The position numbers and the translations under genes were made by a program. A stretch of 64,000 bases of DNA from Alistipes onderdonkii (GTDB taxonomy: Bacteria > Bacteroidota > Bacteroidia > Bacteroidales > Rikenellaceae): assembly GCF_025145285.1 (NCBI RefSeq), contig NZ_CP102251.1, positions 620,001 to 684,000 on the forward strand. Direction: 5' to 3'. The notes under the pieces are model-generated. The model had not been told where the DNA came from and made no database searches. It saw nothing but the letters and a program-made list of their open reading frames with translations. Position 1 is the first letter of the stretch. Each line of letters begins with the position of its first letter. Positions 1-6,583 of the stretch are shown piece by piece.

Positions 1-2
1 AG

Positions 3-1187
3 GATACCTCATGGATCGTGCCGCAGAAGTACGTCGGCGTATGGTGGGGAATGCACCTCGGAACGCAGGTATGGACGATGGGGCCGCGACACGGAGCAAC
101 GACACGGAATGCCATCCGGCACATCGACTTTGCTGCGGAAAACGGCATACAAGGAGTGTTGTTCGAGGGCTGGAACAAAGGATGGGAGAACTGGGGCGGA
201 AACCAGCAGTTCGACTACCTCGAACCCTATGCGGATTTCGATCTGGAGCGAATAGCCGCCTATGCCCGTGAAAAGGGCGTGCAACTGTGGATGCACAATG
301 AAACGGGAGGAAATATTCCTGAGTACGAAGCCGTCCTGGAAGCAGCGATGAGGAGGTATGCCGAACTGGGGGTTCACACGCTCAAAACGGGATATGCAGG
401 GGGATTCAAAGGCGGTTACCTCCATCATTCGCAGTATGGAGTGCAGCACTATCAGCGGGTCGTGGAAACGGCGGCGAAATACCGGATCATGCTCGACGTA
501 CACAAGCCGATAAAGGAGACGGGGATACGACGCACGTGGCCCAACATGATGACACGCGAAGGGGCGCGGGGCATGGAATGGAACGCATGGTCGGAAGGGA
601 ATTCGGCAGAGTATCTCACGACGCTGCCCTTCGTGAGGATGCTGAGCGGACCGATGGACTACACTCCGGGAATCTTCGACATCGACTATTCCACAGCGAA
701 GGCCGACAAGGGACGGATCGAGTGGAACGGGCCCAACGCGGAATGCTGCATAAAGACCACGCTGGCACGGCAGATAGCAAACTGGGTGATCATATACTCG
801 CCCCTGCAGATGGCCGCAGACCTGATCGAGAACTACGAAGGGCATCCCGCATTCCGGTTCTTCCGCGACTTCGACGCAGACTGCGACTGGTCGAAGGCAT
901 TGCAGGGAGAGATCGGCGACTATATCGTCGTTGCAAGACGGGCCAAAGACAGACACTTTCTCGGGGCAGGAACGGACGAGAAGGCAAGGACGCTCGTGCA
1001 GAAGCTCGACTTCCTCGAACCCGGAGTGACGTATACCGCGACCATATATGCCGATGCTCCGGATGCGGGGCGCAATCCGGAGGCATACCTGATCGGGAAG
1101 CGGGCGGTGACGGCACGAGATACCATACGCATCGAGATGGCTGAACGGGGCGGGCAGGCAATAACTTTTATTCCGGCAGAGAAATAG
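3..1187 (+). CDS. Glycoside hydrolase family 97 (SusB-like), 5' truncated by window edge
   Basis: Catalytic barrel and C-terminal beta domain of a GH97 exo-acting glycosidase, normally a periplasmic alpha-glucosidase or alpha-galactosidase. The frame is open from base 3, so the N-terminal domain lies outside the window. Counting from the GTG at 18, I see HNETGG (Glu95), LKTGYAGG, a DVHKPIKETG segment and REGARGMEW (Glu180, Glu186). In the family the last Glu is the general acid. The Gly in KTGYAGG, where retaining members have an Asp nucleophile, points to the inverting branch. Odd: Lys162 stands where the branch normally has a Glu serving as base and calcium ligand. Followed by a strong terminator. 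Confidence 0.93.
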   Translation, partial: DTSWIVPQKYVGVWWGMHLGTQVWTMGPRHGATTRNAIRHIDFAAENGIQGVLFEGWNKGWENWGGNQQFDYLEPYADFDLERIAAYAREKGVQLWMHNETGGNIPEYEAVLEAAMRRYAELGVHTLKTGYAGGFKGGYLHHSQYGVQHYQRVVETAAKYRIMLDVHKPIKETGIRRTWPNMMTREGARGMEWNAWSEGNSAEYLTTLPFVRMLSGPMDYTPGIFDIDYSTAKADKGRIEWNGPNAECCIKTTLARQIANWVIIYSPLQMAADLIENYEGHPAFRFFRDFDADCDWSKALQGEIGDYIVVARRAKDRHFLGAGTDEKARTLVQKLDFLEPGVTYTATIYADAPDAGRNPEAYLIGKRAVTARDTIRIEMAERGGQAITFIPAEK

Positions 1188-1241
1188 AAGATGCCGGTGG
1201 CACGGGGAGGCCACGACGGAAAGCCGACAGGGAACAATGAG

Positions 1242-1275
1242 AAACGGGATCTGATCCATATCAGACCCCGTTTTT
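1242..1275. terminator. Terminator between GH97 and relaxase
   Basis: Inverted repeat AAACGGG-at-CTGA with TCAGA-cc-CCGTTT and a T run on the plus strand, just after the GH97 stop. It lies between converging genes and probably ends both transcripts. It also marks the outermost plausible left edge of the mobilizable element. Confidence 0.75.
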
Positions 1276-1279
1276 CGTA

Positions 1280-2509
1280 TCAGGAACGATGTCGTCTTTT
1301 TTTACGCCTTTGTTGCATCTGCCGTTGCTGTTCTTCATAAGCCTGCGTGTCGGCCAAATCCAATACCGTATCGACAATGCCAGAAATAGGATTGGCGGCA
1401 TGGTTTTGCACTTCATGTTTCTGTTCCGCCTGTCGTTCTGCAACCTGTTGCGTCTCTTTCGGAGCCGGATACAATTCATTGAAAACATTGGCCGAAAACT
1501 CTTTTCCCAGCACCGATCCGTTGGCAACGATGCCTGCGTTGTGGTCGATGAAGGTCGCACCGTAAATCCTTCCCACGGGATTTATGCGGAACACGACATC
1601 GATACCGTCCGCTTTCAACAGTTGCCGAAACTCTTCCCTTGTATTGTCCGGGCTCATGGCGTCTTTGACTGTTTGCCGCAGCCGGTCGAGTGTCCCGTCC
1701 TGCTTCAACGCGCTCTTCGACCGCTCATAATACTTTTGAAGGGCCTTATAGCCGACATCTTTTCCGATACGGCTCGATTTGAACGGCGTGCCGATACCGT
1801 AGCCATCGTCGGTCATGGCACCGTAAATCACTCCGGCATAGTCCCGTCCGTCGACGGTTCCCGTACGTTCCTCGACCGAAACATTGAGCAGCTCCAACAG
1901 GGTGCGGAATTCTCCATACGACGAGCATTTGTAATTTCGCAGACACGACCGGGCGACGGACGAAATCTGTTGCTTGACATTCCCCTCGGAATAATTCACC
2001 TTCCGCAGGCCCTCCCTGTCCGTCAGTCCCTGTCCCTTGACGCTCGGATGCAGACCGTATTTCCGCTCCAAGTCACGCAGAATCTCCATCGAGCGCCGGG
2101 CCTCGAAATCGTGCGGGAGTTTGCGGCCCTGCTCATCGACACGCAGTGACACGATATGGAGATGCTCTCTGGAAATGTCCTTGTGCTTGAAAACGATATA
2201 AGGCTGTTCGCCGTAACCCATGCGTTCCATGTACTCACAGGCGATTTTCCGGAGCTGTTCGTCTGTCAGCCTGTCCTCCGGTGAAGGGTTCAGCGAGGCA
2301 TGGAAAACCGTGTTCGTAGTCCTGCGGTTGGCTTCGAGATACGGCATGAAGCTCTCCATGCAGGCGTCAATGTCAAGGCGTCCGCATTTATCGTATGGTT
2401 CGAGCATCTTCTGCCAGAGGAGCACTTCGGCTTCATCCTTATCCACTTTCTCCTTGTTATAGCGCAAAGCCCCACCGGGCGAGGAGCCCGATCTTATATT
2501 CGCAACCAC
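1280..2509 (-). CDS. Relaxase / mobilization nuclease
   Basis: Relaxase of the Bacteroidetes mobilizable-element type (PF03432-like), about 409 residues. It nicks and covalently holds one strand at oriT during conjugative transfer. The N-terminus has the usual MVANIRSGSS start, with Tyr17 a candidate nucleophile. The three-histidine metal motif is clear at about residues 109-118 (HKDISREHLHIV). The C-terminal third is Gln/Lys/Arg-rich. It overlaps the end of the upstream mobC by 16 nt, so the two are translationally coupled. No coupling protein or type IV secretion gene is present, so transfer would need a helper element. Confidence 0.92.
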   Translation of the reverse strand: MVANIRSGSSPGGALRYNKEKVDKDEAEVLLWQKMLEPYDKCGRLDIDACMESFMPYLEANRRTTNTVFHASLNPSPEDRLTDEQLRKIACEYMERMGYGEQPYIVFKHKDISREHLHIVSLRVDEQGRKLPHDFEARRSMEILRDLERKYGLHPSVKGQGLTDREGLRKVNYSEGNVKQQISSVARSCLRNYKCSSYGEFRTLLELLNVSVEERTGTVDGRDYAGVIYGAMTDDGYGIGTPFKSSRIGKDVGYKALQKYYERSKSALKQDGTLDRLRQTVKDAMSPDNTREEFRQLLKADGIDVVFRINPVGRIYGATFIDHNAGIVANGSVLGKEFSANVFNELYPAPKETQQVAERQAEQKHEVQNHAANPISGIVDTVLDLADTQAYEEQQRQMQQRRKKRRHRS

Positions 2510-2913
2510 TCCTTAGCCTGTTTTGCGAGGTTGAGAATCTCGATACTGAGGGCTTTCAGTTCGCGGGTTCGCTGCTCCAGCATAGCGATCTGATGCGGGA
2601 TAGCAACGTTGGAAAAGTGCGCGTTGATGGCTTTTACGATCTGGTTATAGTTGTTCCCGAGCTTTTGAAATTGGAAATAAAAGTCGTTCAGCCGGGCGAT
2701 GAACTGCACCTTCGAAGGGTCGCGTTTGACGACGACGAACTCCTCGTTGAAGATTCTTTTGACGATAAACCGGCTGCGGTTATGCTCCAATCCTGCCTTA
2801 CAAAGCATCTGCTTAAAGCGGATATTCTCTTCCGTGGTGAGTTTGAAATTATACCTGTGGACTCTGGGATCTGTCGTTGTCGGGCGTCCGATCCTCTTTT
2901 TCGTGGTTGTCAT
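2494..2913 (-). CDS. MobC-like relaxosome accessory protein
   Basis: Small basic protein of 139 residues. The N-terminal half (RIGRPTTTDPRVHRYNFKL) resembles a ribbon-helix-helix DNA-binding segment. The C-terminal half contains LGNNYNQIVKAIN, the signature of bacterial MobC mobilization proteins. It would bind near oriT and help load the relaxase, whose start codon lies inside the end of this gene. The strong palindrome at 2965-3020, just upstream, is a natural binding target. Confidence 0.88.
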   Translation of the reverse strand: MTTTKKRIGRPTTTDPRVHRYNFKLTTEENIRFKQMLCKAGLEHNRSRFIVKRIFNEEFVVVKRDPSKVQFIARLNDFYFQFQKLGNNYNQIVKAINAHFSNVAIPHQIAMLEQRTRELKALSIEILNLAKQAKEWLRI

Positions 2914-3370
2914 CAGTCTGGTAGTTTAAGTGGCGTGACTCGGGAACGCCACCCAGCCTCGCAGAGCGAGCACCTTTCGTATGCCGAAAAACTTTTCGGC
3001 ATACAAAGGTACAGCTCGCTGTTTCTTTGCAGAAACAAAAATCCGCGCCGGAGAATTTCTATCGAAAGTTTGAAAACTCCTCCGTTACGGCTTCCGGGGA
3101 CGGGTCGGTTCCCGGTGCAATATTACAACCGTCCGGGCGCAAAAAAAAGCCATCGGTGCGGACTGGAGCGGTCGTGAGCGGACAGCAGAACCGAGGTATT
3201 TCACCCGGTTGTATCTTGCAGCATGAAAGGTCGGTTTTCTTATTCCGTTCATTATTCCGATATAAACCGCATTAAACAGAAAACGGTATTTTGAATGGTT
3301 TAAAACATAAAACCGCACACACATGCTTTACGACTGCAAAACGAACATTCAATCTTAAAAACGTTGTATC
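2914..3370. other. Non-coding stretch with dyads and first half of a tandem duplication
   Basis: About 450 bases with no convincing gene. It holds the palindrome at 2965-3020, a TGTTTC/GAAACA hairpin near 3020-3036, a featureless GC-rich part (3040-3240), and the upstream half of the first copy of a 243-bp tandem repeat, starting at about 3261. Confidence 0.6.
2965..3020. repeat. Nested palindrome upstream of mobC, candidate oriT region
   Basis: A 56-bp dyad. Outer arms are AGCGAGC (2965-2971) and GCTCGCT (3014-3020). Next come CCTTT/AAAGG, and the core is a perfect 12-bp arm pair GTATGCCGAAAA / TTTTCGGCATAC (2979-3004) with a 2-nt loop. A further small hairpin, GTGGCGT/ACGCCAC, lies at 2930-2952. 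The position immediately 5' of mobC-relaxase and the nested stems fit an oriT or relaxosome/autoregulatory site. This is an inference; no nick site was identified. Confidence 0.45.
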
Positions 3371-3746
3371 ATGGATTCATTAAAAGAACAAACCAGACCC
3401 GCCACCAAGTCTTCGAAGCCTCCCCGCATCGAAGTCGACGAAGAGATGGTGCGCCGTATGATTATCGGACTGGCCTCTTTGGATTCAAAAGTCGTTATCC
3501 CGCTATAAACCACACGAAATAAAACACGGTATTTTGAATGGTTTAACCCAATAAACCAGACATACATGCTCTATGCCCGTATGGCTGACAATCAATCTTA
3601 AAAACGTTGTACCATGGATTCATTAAAAGAAACTGACAAATCCGCAACAGAACCTCCGAAACGTTCCCGTATCGAAGTCGACGAAGAATTGATGCGTCAG
3701 ATGATCGCCGGACAAGCTTCTTTGGATTCGAAAGTCGTCCGCCGGA
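3261..3746 (+). repeat. Two tandem copies of a 243-bp unit
   Basis: Unit 1 (3261-3503) and unit 2 (3504-3746) abut with no gap. Each carries TATAAAC, then ACGGTATTTTGAATGGTTTA, then CAATCTTAAAAACGTTGTA, then an ATG and the first 44-45 codons of a DUF3408-type gene. Start codons are exactly 243 bases apart. The copies have diverged clearly but without indels. The junction truncates the first reading frame. Confidence 0.85.
3371..3508 (+). CDS. Truncated 45-residue copy of the DUF3408 N-terminus
   Basis: Short frame starting MDSLKEQTRPATKSS and including RIEVDEEMVRRMI and GLASLDSKVV. It aligns residue for residue with the first 42 codons of the next gene and ends when unit 2 of the tandem repeat supplies a TAA. 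It keeps the same upstream sequence as the full gene, so it could be expressed as a small acidic peptide. It may equally be a by-product of the duplication. No function can be assigned. Confidence 0.5.
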   Translation: MDSLKEQTRPATKSSKPPRIEVDEEMVRRMIIGLASLDSKVVIPL

Positions 3747-4132
3747 TTTCCGAACCGGAAGAGGAAAATACGGACGATCCCGAGGAAAAGACATCGGCAA
3801 CTGCATCCGTAGCATCGGTAGCGGTTGCTGAAAAAACAAATGTCGACACCCAAACGAGTGGCGTAAAGGAACCGGCCGGATTCCGTCGTAAAAAGCTCGC
3901 GCTGCCGGATTTCGAACGCACCTTCTTCGCGCCGGTGGATTGCCGCAACCGATCGGCGATCTATGTCAGTACCCGAACCAAGCACAAAGTATCGGAAATA
4001 CTCCACCTGTTAGGGAATGAGAGTACAAGGCTTACGGTCTTGGTCGACAATATGCTGCGATTTGTCATGGACATTTACCGCGACGAGCTGAATTATCTCC
4101 ACGAGAAGAAGAACAATAGACGACCGTTTTGA
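3614..4132 (+). CDS. DUF3408 family conjugative-element protein (TraB-like)
   Basis: 172-residue protein found next to ParA genes in Bacteroidetes conjugative elements. The N-terminal half is charged and low-complexity (RIEVDEELMRQ, then a Glu/Asp-rich linker). The conserved C-terminal region is about residues 96-165 (FERTFFAPVDC, AIYVSTRTKHKVSEIL, LTVLVDNMLRFVMDIYRDEL). The molecular role is unknown; its neighbours suggest partition or transfer. Its first 44 codons and its promoter region are duplicated just upstream. A ParA remnant follows. Confidence 0.85.
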   Translation: MDSLKETDKSATEPPKRSRIEVDEELMRQMIAGQASLDSKVVRRISEPEEENTDDPEEKTSATASVASVAVAEKTNVDTQTSGVKEPAGFRRKKLALPDFERTFFAPVDCRNRSAIYVSTRTKHKVSEILHLLGNESTRLTVLVDNMLRFVMDIYRDELNYLHEKKNNRRPF

Positions 4133-4193
4133 ACAGACAATGCGAATTGGAACGGCAGAAAGAGTTATTCCGGCAGATGGACAGACAGTCAAT

Positions 4194-4425
4194 TATGGAT
4201 GCAGGTGATTTTTCAGATAAAGGGATAAAGCGATGCTTAGAGAAATATTTCTATATTTCTGCCAATCCGAGTATTTCAATCTGCCATCCAAAAGGCGGCG
4301 TGGGAAATCAACCTTCACGGTACTGCTCGCCAGTTACCTGCATTACACTTTGAGGCATGACGTGCTTGTCGTAGACTGCGACTATCAAAGTTCAGATATG
4401 CGTGCTGTGGAGCAAACGCCCGTTG
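4194..4425 (+). pseudogene. ParA/TraA ATPase remnant with a frameshift in Walker A
   Basis: In one frame ISICHPKGGVG begins a deviant Walker A motif. In the next frame GKSTFTVLLASYLHYTL and DVLVVDCDY continue it. Restoring one G in the GGG at 4302-4304 joins them into the canonical KGGVGKST. After DVLVVDCDY the similarity stops within about 10 codons, so at least 80% of a normal ParA (about 250 residues) is missing. The gene is both frameshifted and truncated and cannot make an active ATPase. The rest of a larger element was probably deleted here. Confidence 0.75.
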
Positions 4426-4675
4426 GGTGCCGTCCGGGGCGCAGAAAGCCTCCTTTTCCGACGGTAGCGTTCAGCAAAATGCCGGGGATGGAAATACGCA
4501 AGGCTCGCCCCTCGGGCGATTCGCATGGCCTTGCGGATTTTCATCTCCGGCGTTTAATTCCCTGCCGGCGGAAAGAGATTACAGGGATATATCAGACTTT
4601 TTTGTTTTGAAGGGTGAGACGATATATGCTGTTCTCACATGGCTCCGTATCGTTTTTCCCAACTGTCTGCTATTT
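4426..4675. other. Unassigned sequence between ParA remnant and integrase
   Basis: No supportable gene. The frames through this stretch are short, lack start signals or run into antisense integrase sequence. It is probably the scar of the deletion that removed the rest of parA and the transfer region. Confidence 0.4.
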
Positions 4676-5893
4676 CTATACAGCCATAAATTTATCCGCC
4701 AGCTTCTCCTTGAGCATCTCCACCTCCCGGTCGATCATCGGCTGGGTCACCTTCGCATAGGTCTGCGTCGTGGTGATGCGTTTGTGCCCCAGCATCTTCG
4801 AGAGCGTTTCCAGCGACACGCCGTTCATCAGGCAGATCGTCGTGGCATAGGTATGGCGTCCGACATGGAAGGTCAGCTTCTTGTCGATGCCGCATAAGAC
4901 TGCGATCCGTTTCAGGGAGCGGTCCACCGTATTCAGATGCGGCATGAACGCGAAGACGCGATCCGCACCGTCCCGATAACGTTCCAAAATGGACAGGGCC
5001 GCAGGCAGCAGTTTGACGACATACTGCGTGTCCGTCTTGCAACGGTTGCCTGTGACCCACCAGTCGCCGTGTGTATCCTGTCCGAACTGTTTCCATGCAA
5101 GGGTTTTCAGATCCGCGTAGCAGATGCCCGTAAAGCAGGAGAAGAGGAACAGGTCGCGGATCACACGCTGTTTCCTCGTGCGGAGCGCGGCATGCTGAAG
5201 CGTGAGAATCTCTGTCTCGTTCAGGAAGGCACGTTCCGGTGCGGGTTCGTTGTATCGGTACGAGGCGAACGGGTTGCGGGGCATGATCCCGTCGTTGAAG
5301 GCAATCTTGACCACATTGATCAGGCAGTCCAGATAACGGCAGATGCTCGTGAGTTTAAGCGCCCGTTCCGTCTTCAGGTAGACATGGAACTGTTCGATGA
5401 ACGACTGTTCCAGTTCGGCAAGGGCGATGTCGCTCACACGGTATTTTACAGTAAGGAACGCTTGCAGGTGTTTCATCGTGGCAAGATAACGGTACCACGT
5501 GTTTTTCGAACGGTCGACGCCGATACGGCCGTGCAGGTCGTCCGTAAAGCTGCGGAAAGTGGACAGCAGGGTGCGGTAACGCTTCCCGAATCCCAGCCAG
5601 GCGTTCTTCACCTTCTCGGCCGTCACATAGCTTTCCCGGTCGCGGATATCCCGATAATGACGGTCGAGCTGCGAGCGGATATCGTCCAGATGGCGGTTGA
5701 TACGGTCGGCTTCGAGACTCCGCCCCTTGGCACGGCCGCCGCGGACTTCCCACAAACGCTCCGGAACCGTGAGCTTCGCACTGAATTGCGAAATAGTACC
5801 GTTGACCGTGATGCGGCCCATGAGGGGAACCGCAGACTGTGTTTTTTTCTTGTTCCTTTTCAGGTAGAACAGAACCTTGAATGTGCTGCGCAT
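4676..5893 (-). CDS. Tyrosine recombinase / integrase (Bacteroidetes type)
   Basis: 405-residue site-specific recombinase that would integrate and excise the element. It has an N-terminal arm-binding domain (about 1-100), a SAM-like core-binding domain (about 105-205) and a C-terminal catalytic domain. Catalytic landmarks are the Lys in CKTDTQYVV, HVGRHTYATT (HxxR), LGHKRITTTQTYAKV (His and nucleophilic Tyr). The first catalytic Arg is replaced: FTGICYADL has Cys where TGLRxSEL has Arg. Loss of that Arg is known in IntDOT-like enzymes, so activity remains plausible. It lies at the right end of the element and points inward. Confidence 0.92.
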   Translation of the reverse strand: MRSTFKVLFYLKRNKKKTQSAVPLMGRITVNGTISQFSAKLTVPERLWEVRGGRAKGRSLEADRINRHLDDIRSQLDRHYRDIRDRESYVTAEKVKNAWLGFGKRYRTLLSTFRSFTDDLHGRIGVDRSKNTWYRYLATMKHLQAFLTVKYRVSDIALAELEQSFIEQFHVYLKTERALKLTSICRYLDCLINVVKIAFNDGIMPRNPFASYRYNEPAPERAFLNETEILTLQHAALRTRKQRVIRDLFLFSCFTGICYADLKTLAWKQFGQDTHGDWWVTGNRCKTDTQYVVKLLPAALSILERYRDGADRVFAFMPHLNTVDRSLKRIAVLCGIDKKLTFHVGRHTYATTICLMNGVSLETLSKMLGHKRITTTQTYAKVTQPMIDREVEMLKEKLADKFMAV

Positions 5894-6231
5894 AACTCTG
5901 CTTTTTTAGGGATACAAAACTAATTTCCGCAGAGTCTTCGGTCAAGATGAATGGAAATGCAATAGACGGTAAATCACTATTTTAGGAAATAAAAGGCATT
6001 CCCGAACGAGGTAATGCTTTGGTAACTGAACCCACGCTTGACGATGCCGCCGACTACCGATTCGACAACCTGTATAGAGTGAACTGGATAGAAAAACTAC
6101 CTGATTATCAATACCAATGCTTACATTTGCCTTTTTACCAAATTTGTGATACTTTTGGTGGCAAAAGTAACATTTTTCCCGATTAGGAACTATATTTGAA
6201 GAAGCAAAGCCACTATCTAAAGCACAAGGTT
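5894..6231. other. Right flank of the element with a possible gene fragment
   Basis: No full gene. A stop-free plus-strand frame from about 5989 to 6186 reads NALVTEPTLDDAADYRFDNL and IEKLPDYQYQCLHLPFYQIC before a stop. It has protein-like composition but no usable start, so it may be the 3' end of a gene cut off when the element inserted. I do not recognise the family. The box TACATTTG at 6122-6129 could be a promoter for the acetyltransferase that follows. Confidence 0.35.
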
Positions 6232-6534
6232 ATGGAAAAAAGAAAACACTCGCTGGTCGACAATGCCGACGAAAAGCGCTACGAATTCGACCTGGGCGAC
6301 GACATCGCCATCATCGAATACATCAAAACCCAGGGATTCATTATCCTGACACACACCGAAGTCCCTGAAAAATACGAAGGGCAGGGCATCGGCGCCGAGC
6401 TGGTGCACGACGTACTGGAGGATCTGCGCGCCAAGAAAATACAAATGATCCCCCAGTGCCCCTTCGTCGCCCAATATATCCGCCGCCATCCCGAATGGGT
6501 GGACGTGGTACTGAAAGAAATACCCGCCAAATAA
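6232..6534 (+). CDS. Small GNAT-like N-acetyltransferase (YjdJ type)
   Basis: About 100 residues. The start is ATG 6232 because an upstream TTG (6196) would add a tail not seen in this compact family. Visible features are IIEYIKTQGFIILTHTEVP, then the shortened acetyl-CoA loop YEGQGIGAELVHDVLED, then PQCPFVAQYIRRHPEW. This is the pattern of the minimal GNAT family (NATD1/YjdJ), whose substrates are mostly unknown. The protein is cytoplasmic with no signal peptide. It stands alone, closed by a strong terminator. Confidence 0.88.
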   Translation: MEKRKHSLVDNADEKRYEFDLGDDIAIIEYIKTQGFIILTHTEVPEKYEGQGIGAELVHDVLEDLRAKKIQMIPQCPFVAQYIRRHPEWVDVVLKEIPAK

Positions 6535-6567
6535 ACAGGAAACCCGCCGGGAGGCGGGTTTCCTGTT
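6534..6567. terminator. Bidirectional terminator
   Basis: Perfect 15-bp inverted repeat AACAGGAAACCCGCC / GGCGGGTTTCCTGTT with a 4-nt loop. It lies between converging genes, right after the acetyltransferase stop and shortly before the end of the esterase gene. Confidence 0.8.
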
Positions 6568-6583
6568 ACGGTATCACAAGCAT

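Noticed and set aside
9..1259. 416-codon minus-strand frame opposite the GH97 gene
   Set aside because: Shadow of a high-GC coding strand; no protein-like motifs, while the plus strand is clearly GH97.
3371..3508. Toxin-antitoxin reading of the short DUF3408-like frame and its neighbour
   Set aside because: The two are N-terminal copies of one another produced by tandem duplication, not a toxin with a distinct partner.
4427..4897. 156-codon plus-strand frame between the ParA remnant and integrase
   Set aside because: Half of it is antisense integrase; the rest has no start signal or recognisable motif.
1269..6193. Similar sequences TTTTTCGTATCAGGAAC near 1271 and TTTTTCCCGATTAGGAAC near 6175 as att repeats of the mobilizable element
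   Set aside because: They differ in length and at several bases, and the left one overlaps a terminator. Comparison with an element-free genome is needed before calling att sites.
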